Shown here: positions 7,506-15,760 of the stretch, piece by piece | Layout of the letters: each line of letters opens with the position of its first letter | How positions within the stretch are numbered: position 1 is the stretch's first letter | Assembly (NCBI RefSeq): GCF_021083185.1 | Contig: NZ_JAIGQB010000003.1 | Span: forward strand, 310,001 to 374,000 | Direction of reading: 5' to 3' | Length of the DNA stretch: 64,000 nucleotides | Source of the DNA: Nocardioides furvisabuli | GTDB lineage: Bacteria; Actinomycetota; Actinomycetes; Propionibacteriales; Nocardioidaceae | Position numbers and translations under genes: made by a program | Notes under the pieces: model-generated | Database searches by the model: none | What the model was told of the DNA's origin: nothing | What the model saw: only the letters and a program-made list of their open reading frames with translations

Positions 7506-8705
7506 ATGACGCCCGTGAAGCTCGCCATCCTCTCCCGTGCGCCGCGCTCCTACAGCACCCAGCGCCTGCGGACCGCGGCTCACGAGCGCGGCCACGACGT
7601 CAAGGTGCTCAACACGCTGCGCTTCGGCATCGACCTCACGGGGGAGGAGCCCGACCTGCTGTTCCGCGGCAAGCAGCTGTCGACGTACGACGCGTGCCTG
7701 CCGCGCATCGGCAACTCGATCACCTACTTCGGCACCGCCGTCGTGCGCCAGTTCGAGCAGATGGACGTCTACACGCCGAACACGTCCTACGGCATCGCCA
7801 ACAGCCGCGACAAGCTCCGCGCCACGCAGATCCTGTCGCGCCACAAGATCCCGATGCCGGCGACGACCTTCGTGCAGGACCGTGCCGACGTGATCCCCGC
7901 GATCGAGCGCGTCGGCGGTGCGCCCGTGGTGATCAAGCTGCTCGAGGGCACCCAGGGCATCGGCGTGATCCTCGCGCCGACGATCAAGGTCGCCGAGGCG
8001 ATCATCGAGACGCTGCAGAGCACCCGGCAGAACGTGCTGATCCAGCGCTTCGTCAAGGAGAGCAAGGGCCGCGACATCCGCGCCCTCGTCGTCGGCGACC
8101 GCGTCGTGGCGGCGATGCGGCGCGTGGCGCAGGGCGACGAGTTCCGCTCCAACGTGCACCGCGGCGGCAGCGTCGAGCCGGTCGAGCTCGACGAGGAGTT
8201 CGAGCGCGTGGCGGTGCGCTCGGCGCAGATCATGGGCCTGCGCGTGGCCGGTGTCGACATGCTCGAGGGTCGTAACGGTCCGCAGGTGATGGAGGTCAAC
8301 TCCTCACCCGGCCTGGAGGGCATCGAGGCCGCGACCAAGCTCGACGTCGCCGGCGCGATCATCGACTACATCGACAACCAGGTCGCCTTCCCCGACATCG
8401 ACGTACGCCAGCGCCTGACGGTCTCGACCGGCTACGGCGTGGCCGAGATCGTGGTCCACGGCGGCTCCGACATGGTGGGCAAGAAGCTCGGCGAGTCCGG
8501 GCTCGACGAGCGCGACATCACCGTGCTGACCCTGCACCGCGGCACCCAGGTCATCCCCAACCCCCGCAACAAGACGGTGCTCGAGGGCGAGGACCGGCTG
8601 CTGTGCTTCGGCAAGCTCGAGGAGATGCGCTCGATGATCCCCGACCGCAAGCAGCGGCGGGTGAAGCGGCTGCTGAAGAAGAACCTGCCTCCGGCGAACG
8701 CCTGA
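7506..8705 (+). CDS. rimK: RimK-family ATP-grasp amino-acid ligase with C-terminal RCK_C-like domain
   Basis: 399 residues. The N-terminal ~300 are a RimK ATP-grasp ligase: pre-ATP-grasp strand (MTPVKLAILSRAPRSYSTQR), ATP-binding core (VVIKLLEGTQGIGV), QRFVKESKGRDIRALVVG and the metal site VMEVNSSPGLEGIEAATK. RimK enzymes ligate glutamate or similar residues to a protein or peptide. The last ~90 residues (from about VRQRLTVSTGYGVAEIVV) read as a TrkA-C/RCK_C module: GSDMVGKKLGESGL, ITVLTLHRG, GEDRLLCFGKLEEM. RCK_C usually senses small ligands in K+ transport proteins, so this looks like a regulated ligase. ATG at 7506 is where family similarity starts. Confidence 0.9.
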   Translation: MTPVKLAILSRAPRSYSTQRLRTAAHERGHDVKVLNTLRFGIDLTGEEPDLLFRGKQLSTYDACLPRIGNSITYFGTAVVRQFEQMDVYTPNTSYGIANSRDKLRATQILSRHKIPMPATTFVQDRADVIPAIERVGGAPVVIKLLEGTQGIGVILAPTIKVAEAIIETLQSTRQNVLIQRFVKESKGRDIRALVVGDRVVAAMRRVAQGDEFRSNVHRGGSVEPVELDEEFERVAVRSAQIMGLRVAGVDMLEGRNGPQVMEVNSSPGLEGIEAATKLDVAGAIIDYIDNQVAFPDIDVRQRLTVSTGYGVAEIVVHGGSDMVGKKLGESGLDERDITVLTLHRGTQVIPNPRNKTVLEGEDRLLCFGKLEEMRSMIPDRKQRRVKRLLKKNLPPANA

Positions 8706-8721
8706 CCTCTTGCGCCTGTTT

Positions 8722-8737
8722 TCGAACAGGTGTACGA
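8722..8737 (+). promoter_or_regulatory. SOS box (LexA site) upstream of DUF222/HNH gene
   Basis: TCGAACAGGTGTACGA matches the actinobacterial SOS box TCGAAC-N4-GTTCGA with a single mismatch. TACGAT (8733-8738) may be the -10 element, so LexA binding would block the promoter. In Mycobacterium tuberculosis several 13E12 (DUF222/HNH) genes are known members of the LexA regulon, which supports the reading. Confidence 0.75.
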
Positions 8738-8947
8738 TGGCGTGAGCACGCCGGTCCGGAACGGGTCCTTCGTCTGAGGTGACAGGGATCCCGGGATCGG
8801 GACAGTCATCCATAGAACCCGTCGTGGTGCTGGCGGGATGCCTTGCGGCTCTCGGGTGACGACCTGGCAGCGGTGCCACCAGTCATGCCTCTCCCGTTCC
8901 GCCCGATCCGGGCGGGGACCTGTGAGTGCGTGCGAGGAGGTGGCCTG

Positions 8948-10171
8948 GTGCATCCGATCATCGAGTGTGCCGACGACCTCGGCGTGGCGCTCAAGGGCGT
9001 GGCGGCGGTGGAGCCGGCGTTCATGTCGGTGGGGGAGAAGCAGTCGGCGCTGGTGGGGCTCACCGAGGTCCGTTCGCAGCTGGACGCGCTGCTCGCGCGG
9101 GTGCTGGGCGCGTCCGATGACGTGGCTGAGGCGCACGGGCTGCGGGATGCGGCGGCGTGGCTGGCGGTCGAGACCAGGACGACGCGGCGCGAGGCGCGCC
9201 GCGACCTGGCGCTGGGGCGGGCGCTGGAGCAGCATCCGTGGGTCGCGACGGCGTTGACGTCGGGTGCGCTGCGCTCGGAGCAGGCGCGGGTGGTCGCTGA
9301 GGCGGTCGACGCCCTCCCTCCGCATGTGGAGGCCTCGGTCCGCGACGATGCAGAGGAGGCGCTGCTGCGGCTCGCGCGGCAGCACGACGCGCGCGAGCTG
9401 AAGCAGATCGGGAAGCGGATCCTCGACGTGGTCGCGCCTGAGGTGGGGGAGTGTCACGAGGCTGCCGTGCTGGAGGCGGAGGAGCGGCGGGCCGCCGCTT
9501 TGGTGGACTTGACCATGTCGGACGACGGCGAGGGTCGGTGTCGCGGGACCTTCGTGGTGCCGTCCCACGTCGGTGCGATGCTGAAGCGGCACCTGTTGGC
9601 GCTGGCGAATCCGGCGCGCCACACCGAGGACGAGCTGCGCGACGAGTCGGGCGGGTGGAAGCCCCTGCGCCGGCGGCTGGGGGAGGCGCTGGTCGAGTAC
9701 GTCGAGCGCTACCCCGTGGATGCGACCCCGCAGACCGCAGGGGTCAACGCCACCGTGGTGGTCACGATGACGATCGAGCAGCTGCTCGCCGAGAGCGCGA
9801 CCGCGCTGCTGGACGACGGCACGCGGATGTCGGCGGGCCAGGCACGACGGTTGGCGTGCGAGGCCGGGATCATCCCGGTCGTGCTGGACTCGAAGTCGGT
9901 GCCGCTGGACCTGGGGCGTGCGGCGCGACTCTTCACCAGGCCCCAGCGCATCGCGCTCGGCCTGCGCGACGGTGGCTGCACCGCTCGCGGGTGCGAGACC
10001 TCGGCGTCGGGGTGTCACGCCCACCACGACGACCCCTGGTCCCGCGGTGGGCTCACCGACCTCGCCAACGGCCGGCTCCTGTGCCCGCGACACCACCGGC
10101 TCGCGCACGACCCGACGTACGGCATGACGATCCACGCCGACAACACGGTCAGCTTTGTGATGCGGACGTAG
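8948..10171 (+). CDS. DUF222 / 13E12-repeat protein with C-terminal HNH endonuclease domain
   Basis: 407 residues. GTG at 8948 has a strong ribosome site (GAGGAGG, 8934-8940, 7-base spacing), better than the earlier TTG at 8843. The N-terminal ~300 residues are DUF222, mainly helical (LVGLTEVRSQLDALLARVLG ... GLRDAAAWLAVETRTTRREA). The end carries a zinc-HNH module with CxxxxC, CHAHHDDPWSRGG, NGRLLCPRHHRLAH. This family is multi-copy in actinobacterial genomes, spreads within genomes, and in mycobacteria is DNA-damage induced. Cutting activity is expected but targets are unknown. The SOS box 211 bases upstream and an isolated position fit damage-induced expression. Confidence 0.92.
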   Translation: MHPIIECADDLGVALKGVAAVEPAFMSVGEKQSALVGLTEVRSQLDALLARVLGASDDVAEAHGLRDAAAWLAVETRTTRREARRDLALGRALEQHPWVATALTSGALRSEQARVVAEAVDALPPHVEASVRDDAEEALLRLARQHDARELKQIGKRILDVVAPEVGECHEAAVLEAEERRAAALVDLTMSDDGEGRCRGTFVVPSHVGAMLKRHLLALANPARHTEDELRDESGGWKPLRRRLGEALVEYVERYPVDATPQTAGVNATVVVTMTIEQLLAESATALLDDGTRMSAGQARRLACEAGIIPVVLDSKSVPLDLGRAARLFTRPQRIALGLRDGGCTARGCETSASGCHAHHDDPWSRGGLTDLANGRLLCPRHHRLAHDPTYGMTIHADNTVSFVMRT

Positions 10172-10375
10172 GAGGTGCTGCTCAGCGCCGCTTGTCGGCG
10201 CGGGCCAAACAGCCGACGCAGCCCGATCTGCATGGACCGGCAAGTCAGGGCGCTCAGCGCCGGTCGCATCCGCACGTCCGGATCTAGCAGCGGTGGAGGT
10301 GTGGATGAGTGTGTTCCGTTGCGGATCGGCTTGCGTGGCGATGCACAGATTTCCGCGTGGGCTAGCGTTCAAGAA

Positions 10376-11158
10376 ATGACGTTGAACCATGCGCGCCGCG
10401 GAAGCGGCAGGCCGTTGTTGCTCGTGCACGGTCTGGGCGCTGGATGGCGATCCTGGTCCCCGATCATCGACGAGCTGGCCGAGAGCCGTGAGGTCATCGC
10501 CGTCGACCTGCCGGGTTTCGGCGAGTCGCCTCCTTTGACCGGCGAGGTCTCGATCGCCACCCTGACCGACTCCGTCGCAGAGTTCATCCGCGAACAGGGG
10601 CTGGACGGGGTGTCGACGGTCGGTCAGTCGATGGGTGGCCGAATGGTGCTTGAGCTCGCACGGCGAGGCGTCGGCGGCGACACCGTGGCGTTGGACCCGG
10701 GTGGTTTCTGGAGCGACCGCGAGGTCGCCGTCTTCGGGGCCACGCTTCGGCCATCGATCGCTCTGGTCCGGGCGCTGCGAGGCACGCTGCCAGCACTGCT
10801 CGGCAACCCTGTGGGAAGGACGCTGCTGTTGGCGCAGTTGTCGGCGCGGCCCTGGGCACTCTCGCGCGAGACCGTGCTGCCGGATGTGCGCGGGCTGGCT
10901 GAGTCCCCGTCGACTGGCGCGGCCTTGGACGCCCTGACCAAGGGGCCCAAGCAGCAGGGTGCGCCGGCCGGCACTGTGCCCGGCCGGGTCACGATCGGCT
11001 GGGGTCGTCGTGACCTGGTGACCGTGCCGAGGCAGGCCGCACGTGCCACGGAACTGTTTCCGGACGCGGTGCTGCACTGGTTCGAGCGGTGTGGCCACTT
11101 TCCACAATGGGATGCACCGCATGAGGCGACCCGACTGATCCTTGACCGCACCAGTTGA
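10376..11158 (+). CDS. Alpha/beta-hydrolase
   Basis: 260 residues with a complete alpha/beta-hydrolase triad: oxyanion motif HGLGAG (19-24), nucleophile S85 in GQSMGG, acid D213 (GWGRRDLV) and base H241 (CGHFPQWD). The cap domain spans about 120-190. No signal peptide, so it is cytoplasmic. The substrate cannot be told; esters or meta-cleavage products are typical. Its third codon positions are less extreme than its neighbours' (several TTG, GCA and GTT codons). A TAGCGT hexamer (10363-10368) 7 bases before the ATG suggests a leaderless message. Confidence 0.85.
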   Translation: MTLNHARRGSGRPLLLVHGLGAGWRSWSPIIDELAESREVIAVDLPGFGESPPLTGEVSIATLTDSVAEFIREQGLDGVSTVGQSMGGRMVLELARRGVGGDTVALDPGGFWSDREVAVFGATLRPSIALVRALRGTLPALLGNPVGRTLLLAQLSARPWALSRETVLPDVRGLAESPSTGAALDALTKGPKQQGAPAGTVPGRVTIGWGRRDLVTVPRQAARATELFPDAVLHWFERCGHFPQWDAPHEATRLILDRTS

Positions 11159-11607
11159 GGTCGATCGCGCTGCCCGTCCGACGAGGGCGCATGCCGCCCC
11201 AGCCCGATCGTCATTCGGAATGGGTCGATCTGCGTCTTAACACCGCCTGTCGGCGCGGGTCCGACTTACCGGACTGGTACCTCTCTGTGTCAAAGGGGGC
11301 GGTTGGAGTGAGGGTCTTCCGGCCGTCTGGTGGTCGATGTGCGGGCGCACGTGGTTGGGTTCAGCATTCGCCAGCGATGCTCTCCCGTGAGCAAGGTCGG
11401 GCAGCCAGGCCACCGCGGAAAACCCGGAGCCAGGCCTCGGAGGCACTGTCAGCGGTCGCCCCGGAGGCGGGGCGCCGAGCGGGACGACACGACCTGGACT
11501 CCTCCCAGCCGCTCTTGGAGGGGCGGATCGGCGGCACCTGAGCCAGCCGGGCATCGTACCCCGTGACGCAGGTGCCCCGGTCCGCGCCGCCCGGACCGGT
11601 GTCGTCC
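11159..11607. other. 449-base stretch without a supported gene
   Basis: Lies between the hydrolase and the convergent secreted protein gene. Open frames exist, but their translations are low-complexity Arg/Gly/Pro-rich, lack ribosome sites and show no family. I see no tRNA-like fold. It contains TGTCGGCGCGGG, also found once at about 10194. Confidence 0.5.
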
Positions 11608-12237
11608 TCAGCCCACGCGGACGCGGGGGCTCATGGCCACCCGGTAGCGGACCCCCTCGCGCAGAGCGTCGTCGATGTTCTCGAAGTAGTTGAAGTGACC
11701 TTCCTCGACCTCGGACTCGAACTCGCCTTCGGTGGCGTAGGTGGCCCCCACCTGCACCCAGCGCGGGTCACCGAGGCAGCGACGGGGCAGCGTCACGGAG
11801 ACCTTGTCGGTGTCCGGGTCGAGGGACGCCGACTGGCCCGAGCACCTGACGCGCTCGCGGGTGGGCACGGCGCTGATGTAGGGCCCGGAGAACGCGCGGG
11901 TCCGGAAGGCATAGGCAGTCACCTCAAACCGGCGCCCCTCCGCGGTCCGGACGTAGAGCTCAGCCGTGCGCGTGCCGCGCACGATGTCCTGGACCTTCAT
12001 CGAGATCCGGAGCTCGTGCGGGGCGTGGGTGATCGTCAGCCGACGGACGTCGGTGCTGACGTCGTCGGGCAGCTCGGTCGTGGTCCTCACGCTCTCAAAG
12101 TCGTAAGTGAACTGCACGACGTCGCCCGTGGCGTCGCGATGGGTCCACTGCTCGGCCGCTGCGGCCGTCGGTACGACGGCGAGGACCACGGCCCCGAAGC
12201 CGACGAGGGCGCGAGCAAAGAAGGTGGCGGTGCGCAT
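11608..12237 (-). CDS. Secreted protein of unknown function
   Basis: 209 residues. A clear signal peptide (ARALVGFGAVVLAVVPTAAAA) is probably cut at AAA-EQ, giving a ~180-residue exported protein. The mature part begins EQWTHRDATGDVVQFTYD, a pattern I have seen in many actinobacterial exported proteins that open with W-x-x-x-D-x-x-GDV, and continues as predicted beta-strands. Two cysteines (RVRCSG and RRCLGD) could form a disulfide. No catalytic motif is visible. It stands alone, divergent from the DUF1622 gene. Confidence 0.75.
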   Translation of the reverse strand: MRTATFFARALVGFGAVVLAVVPTAAAAEQWTHRDATGDVVQFTYDFESVRTTTELPDDVSTDVRRLTITHAPHELRISMKVQDIVRGTRTAELYVRTAEGRRFEVTAYAFRTRAFSGPYISAVPTRERVRCSGQSASLDPDTDKVSVTLPRRCLGDPRWVQVGATYATEGEFESEVEEGHFNYFENIDDALREGVRYRVAMSPRVRVG

Positions 12238-12623
12238 GCAGTGCCTGCCTTCCGAGAGGTCGAGTGTTCAGGCGCAACCTACCCCCCGTCTTCGGCATGT
12301 CCGCCCGTTTCCGTCAAGCCCTCGTGCGGTTGTTCCGATCGGCGATCCGCTATCGATGCAGCTGTCCCGCATCCCACACCTCAGCGCAACGGAACCGGAA
12401 CCGGCTCTCGCCCCGAGGACGGCGCGGGGAACGTCGGGGGTTCGTCCTGTGGCACGGGTCGCGCCTCCCGACGTCGACTGAGCCAGTCACCATGCGAGTC
12501 GCATGCGAGCTGCGTCAAACCGCCGCCGATGCCCCGGGCCTGATCGAGCGCCGCTGCTGGACGCCCCCGCGACCCTTCGCAAGGAAGACGGCGGCATCCA
12601 CGGCCAAGTGTGAGGCTGGGCCC
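12238..12623. other. 386-base divergent intergenic region
   Basis: Separates the secreted-protein gene (minus) from the DUF1622 gene (plus) and must hold both promoters. No convincing paired -35/-10, operator palindrome or small gene with a ribosome site was found on either strand. Confidence 0.5.
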
Positions 12624-13010
12624 ATGATCACTGACGAACGATTCGACAAGCTCATGGAGCTCGTCGTGCACGGCTTCGAGATCGCCGGCGTGGTCGTGCT
12701 CGTCCTCGGAGCGCTCGGCGCCTTCGTCCATGCAGCGCTGGTGGCACGACGGGACGGGCTGCCGAAGGCGTACGAGACGGCTCGGCGCAGCGTCGGGCGC
12801 GCGATCCTGCTCGGGCTGGAGCTGCTGATCATCGCGGACATCGTCCTGACCATCACCGTGGACACCACCCTGGACAGCGCGCTCGCCCTCGGGCTGATCG
12901 TGATCGTCCGGACCTTCCTCAGCTTCTCCCTCGAGGTCGAACTGGAGGGCACACTGCCGTGGCGGCGTCCGGCGAAGAGTGACCGCTCCGACGCGGCCCT
13001 GCCAGACTGA
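12624..13010 (+). CDS. DUF1622 family membrane protein
   Basis: 128 residues with three membrane helices: about 14-36 (GFEIAGVVVLVLGALGAFVH), 60-82 (ILLGLELLIIADIVLTITVD) and 86-105. The pattern LELLIIADIV followed by VRTFLSFSLEVELEG is the signature of DUF1622, a family of small inner-membrane proteins of unknown role. The tail is charged and cytoplasmic. Only 5 bases separate its stop from the dehalogenase start, so the two are probably co-transcribed. Confidence 0.85.
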   Translation: MITDERFDKLMELVVHGFEIAGVVVLVLGALGAFVHAALVARRDGLPKAYETARRSVGRAILLGLELLIIADIVLTITVDTTLDSALALGLIVIVRTFLSFSLEVELEGTLPWRRPAKSDRSDAALPD

Positions 13011-13015
13011 GCGGC

Positions 13016-13921
13016 ATGGAGGTCTACCGCACGCCGGACGCCGCTTTCGACCACATCTCCGACTTCGGTTGGGAGCCGAGCTACGCGGAGGTCGCGGACC
13101 CTGACGGCGGCACCCTGCGGATGGCGTACGTCGACGCGGGGCCGGCGGACGGACCGGTCGCGCTGCTGCTGCACGGCGAGCCGTCGTGGTCGTTCCTCTA
13201 CCGGCACGTGATCGAGGTGCTCACCAACCGCGGGATCCGCTGCGTGGCGCCCGACCTGGTCGGCTTCGGTCGTTCCGACAAGCCGCTCGCCACGGAGGAC
13301 TACTCCTTCGCCCGGCTGGTCGAGTGGACGCGCGAGCTCGTCTTCGACCACCTGGACCTCCGCGACGTGACGCTGGTCGGGCAGGACTGGGGCGGGTTGA
13401 TCGGCCTGCGGCTGGTCGCCGAGCACCAGGACCGCTTCGCACGTGTGGTCGCTGCCAACACCGGGCTTCCGACCGGCGACTTCGACATGCCGGAGATCTG
13501 GTGGCAGTTCCGCGATGCGGTGCAGAGCGCCGAGACCCTCGACGTGGGCCGACTCGTCGCGGCCGGCTGCGCGCGGCCGATGGCCGACGACGTGCGGGCG
13601 GCGTACGACGCTCCGTTCCCCGAGGAGCGCGCCAAGGCGGGCGTACGCGTCATGCCGACCCTCGTGCCCACCCGCCCCGACGACCCCGCCACCGAGGCCA
13701 ACCGTGCTGCGTGGGAGGTGCTCTCGACCAGCGAGCTGCCGTTCCTGGTCGCCTTCAGCGACAGCGACCCGATCACCGGGGCGATGGCGCCGGTCCTGCG
13801 CAAGCTGATCCCCGGCACGCGCGGGCTCGACCACCCGACCATCGTCGACGCCGGTCACTTCCTCCAGGAGGACGCCGGCGCCGAGCTCGGCCGCGTGGTC
13901 GCCGACTTCATGCTGGGCTGA
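13016..13921 (+). CDS. Haloalkane dehalogenase, HLD-I (DhlA-like) subfamily
   Basis: 301 residues. It replaces a halogen on an alkane by hydroxyl using water. Nucleophile D124 with halide-binding W125 is in GQDWGG; HGEPSWS (53-59) supplies the oxyanion E55 and a possible second halide Trp, W58. The acid is D251 (FSDSDPITG, after strand 7, the HLD-I position) and the base H281 (DAGHFLQED). A nucleophilic Asp followed by Trp separates it from ordinary alpha/beta-hydrolases and epoxide hydrolases. Length is normal. Natural substrates are usually unknown. It follows the DUF1622 gene by 5 bases and is convergent with the next gene. Confidence 0.92.
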   Translation: MEVYRTPDAAFDHISDFGWEPSYAEVADPDGGTLRMAYVDAGPADGPVALLLHGEPSWSFLYRHVIEVLTNRGIRCVAPDLVGFGRSDKPLATEDYSFARLVEWTRELVFDHLDLRDVTLVGQDWGGLIGLRLVAEHQDRFARVVAANTGLPTGDFDMPEIWWQFRDAVQSAETLDVGRLVAAGCARPMADDVRAAYDAPFPEERAKAGVRVMPTLVPTRPDDPATEANRAAWEVLSTSELPFLVAFSDSDPITGAMAPVLRKLIPGTRGLDHPTIVDAGHFLQEDAGAELGRVVADFMLG

Positions 13922-13926
13922 GCGGC

Positions 13927-14229
13927 TCAGGCGTCGTACGGCTTGTCGTCGTTGCGCGGGTCCTCGTTCGGGTAGCCCGCGCGCGGAGCGATCCCGTCGG
14001 GCTGGGTCTCCTCGCCGCCCGCGCTCTGCTCCGGCGGGGCGTCGTCCGGGGTAGGCAGCACGCTGGTGTCGCGCAGCCCGTCCGTGCTCACCTGGCCCGG
14101 ACCGGTGGGCCCGATGCGCTCGCTGCTCGAGCCCATCCCGCCCGCTGCTCCCTCGGGGCCCGAGGAGTTCGGCGTACCGCGCCGCTCGTCGGTGTCGGGC
14201 TTGGGCGTCTGCTCGTCCGGAGTGCTCAT
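13927..14229 (-). CDS. Disordered hydrophilic protein (100 aa)
   Basis: 100 residues made almost entirely of Pro, Gly, Ser, Glu, Asp and Thr, ending NEDPRNDDKPYDA. No membrane segment, cysteine or domain is visible. G/C at third codon positions and an ATG start support coding. It is convergent with the dehalogenase (5-base gap) and 28 bases downstream of a membrane-protein gene in the same direction. Function unknown. Confidence 0.6.
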   Translation of the reverse strand: MSTPDEQTPKPDTDERRGTPNSSGPEGAAGGMGSSSERIGPTGPGQVSTDGLRDTSVLPTPDDAPPEQSAGGEETQPDGIAPRAGYPNEDPRNDDKPYDA

Positions 14230-14257
14230 GGACTCCGGTGCCCTCGACGGCCCTTCC

Positions 14258-14650
14258 TCATGCGCTCCGGCGCGTGTGCCACAACCACGCGATGCCCGCG
14301 AACGGCAGCACCAGCGGCAGCCAGCCGTAGCCCGCTCCGTACGCCGACCACACGGTCGCGTCGGGGAAGAGCTGCGGGTCGAGGACGGTAAGCGTGCCGA
14401 CGCTCAGCACCCCGACCAGCTCGAAGACGACGGCCGCCCAGGCGAGGCGGCGCGGCGAGGGGCCGACCTCGGCGAGGCCGAGGGTCGCGGCGATGTAGAC
14501 GACGGCGGCGAGCGCGGAGAGCGTGTAGGCCAGCGGTGCCTCGTCGGCCTTGGTGAAGAGCTGCACGAGCGAGCGGGCGGTCGCGGCGAGGGCGAAGACG
14601 CCGTAGACCGCGACGAGCACGCGACCGGCGCCGGAGCTGGTCGAGCTCAC
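14258..14650 (-). CDS. Small integral membrane protein (130 aa)
   Basis: Four predicted helices: about 9-28, 42-62, 68-88 and 103-122. Short loops join them, and the cytoplasmic tail ends WHTRRSA. The GTG start (14650) overlaps the stop of the upstream gene by 4 bases (GTGA), so it is translationally coupled to another four-helix protein. Actinobacteria carry many such pairs, usually without known function. I do not recognise a specific family. Confidence 0.75.
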   Translation of the reverse strand: MSSTSSGAGRVLVAVYGVFALAATARSLVQLFTKADEAPLAYTLSALAAVVYIAATLGLAEVGPSPRRLAWAAVVFELVGVLSVGTLTVLDPQLFPDATVWSAYGAGYGWLPLVLPFAGIAWLWHTRRSA

Positions 14651-15006
14651 GAGGGCCAGACCTGCATGGCGCGCAGGATCACGAAGGCCTGCGTGAGGCC
14701 CGCGACCATCAGCACGGCCGTCGCGCCGCGGCTGCGCTCGGCCAGCGACCAGACGAAGCCGGCGGGCAGCAGGACCAGCCCGGCGACGAGGTAGCCGAAG
14801 AACGTGACGAGCGCGCCGCCGCTCAGGTCGACCCCGCCGACCTGGATGCCGGCGACGACGAGCAGGACCAGCGTCAGGCCCTCGATGAAGCCCGCGGCGC
14901 CGAGCAGGCCCCAGTCGGGCGTGCGGTCGAGCACGACGTAGACCAGCACCACCGCGGCGAAGATCAGCGAGGCGACGAGCACGACGGAGGGGAAGGGGCT
15001 GTCCAC
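14647..15006 (-). CDS. Small integral membrane protein (119 aa), coupled to the next
   Basis: Four hydrophobic helices at about 8-26 (VVLVASLIFAAVVLVYVVLD), 33-52, 62-82 and 92-112. Start taken as GTG at 15006 (VDSPFPSVV), just ahead of the first helix; the frame extends upstream but without a convincing start. It overlaps the following membrane-protein gene by 4 bases. The two may form one small membrane complex; role unknown. Confidence 0.7.
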   Translation of the reverse strand: MDSPFPSVVLVASLIFAAVVLVYVVLDRTPDWGLLGAAGFIEGLTLVLLVVAGIQVGGVDLSGGALVTFFGYLVAGLVLLPAGFVWSLAERSRGATAVLMVAGLTQAFVILRAMQVWPS

Positions 15007-15105
15007 GAGGTCAGATTGTCCCAGAGCGGTCCAGCGGCGGGACTTCACAGGGACGGCACAGACTCGTGGCAGGTCGTCGACAGGTGAGGCCGCGAGCCTC
15101 GCAGC

Positions 15106-15705
15106 ATGAATCCCACCTACCTGCTCGCCGCGGTCGACGTCGTCGCGGTCCTCGTCCTGGCCATGGCCGTCTACTACCCCCGCCACCGCCGCGCCGACCT
15201 CGTCACCGCCTTCATCGCCGTCAACGTCGGCGTCCTCGCCGTGACGATCGTGCTGGCAGGCAGCTCCGCGACCATCGGGCTGGGGCTCGGTCTTTTCGGC
15301 GTCCTCTCCATCATCCGGCTGCGCTCCGACGAGCTCGGCCAGCACGAGATCGCCTACTACTTCGCAGCCCTCGCCATCGGCCTCATCGGCGGGCTCGGCA
15401 CGGCCGACCTCGGGCTCTCGATCTCGCTGATGGCCGGGCTGGTGCTCGTGCTCGCCGTCGCCGACAGCCGGCTCCTGCACAGCACCGGCCTGCGTCAGGT
15501 GGTCGTGCTCGACTCCGCGATCACCGACGAGCCCACCCTCGTCGAGCGCCTCGAGGCGCTCCTCGACGCTCGCGTCACGCGGGTGACGCCGGTGCGTGTG
15601 GACCTGGTCAACGACACCACGACCGTCGAGGTGCACCACGCCGTCGGTCCGCGCCCCGCCCTGCCGCGCGCCGAGCGCCACGACGCCGCGGCCCTGACCC
15701 GATGA
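15106..15705 (+). CDS. DUF4956 family membrane protein
   Basis: 199 residues: four helices (about 5-24, 31-52, 55-70 and 85-120) and then a soluble C-terminal alpha/beta domain. The central FGVLSIIRLRSDELGQHEIAYYFAALAIGLIGGLG is the DUF4956 hallmark. In many bacteria DUF4956 genes are neighbours of VTC-type polyphosphate polymerase and CotH genes, exactly as here. Its ATGA overlap with the VTC gene (15702-15705) shows coupling. A role as membrane partner of the VTC protein is inference. Confidence 0.88.
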   Translation: MNPTYLLAAVDVVAVLVLAMAVYYPRHRRADLVTAFIAVNVGVLAVTIVLAGSSATIGLGLGLFGVLSIIRLRSDELGQHEIAYYFAALAIGLIGGLGTADLGLSISLMAGLVLVLAVADSRLLHSTGLRQVVVLDSAITDEPTLVERLEALLDARVTRVTPVRVDLVNDTTTVEVHHAVGPRPALPRAERHDAAALTR

Positions 15706-15760
15706 GCACCGATCGGATGAGCACCGTCTCGATGAGCACCGTCTCGACGAGTGCCGTCGA
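15701..15760 (+). repeat. 15-base tandem repeat carrying alternative starts of the VTC gene
   Basis: Units begin at 15701, 15716, 15731 and 15746. The first is GATGAGCACCGATCG, the second and third are identical GATGAGCACCGTCTC, and the fourth has diverged. Each of the first three supplies an in-frame ATG and encodes MST, so copy number changes only the N-terminal tail. Confidence 0.85.

Noticed and set aside
8948..10171. DUF222/HNH gene as part of an intein, intron or phage
   Set aside because: It is a free-standing gene with its own start and SOS box; no flanking repeats or phage genes.
10190..11270. TGTCGGCGCGGG occurring on both sides of the hydrolase gene as possible ends of a mobile element
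   Set aside because: Only 12 identical bases in a GC-rich genome, no transposase between them and no target duplication.
11155..11541. 128-codon plus-strand frame in the gap after the hydrolase
   Set aside because: No ribosome site, low-complexity Arg/Gly composition and poor codon bias; no recognisable family.
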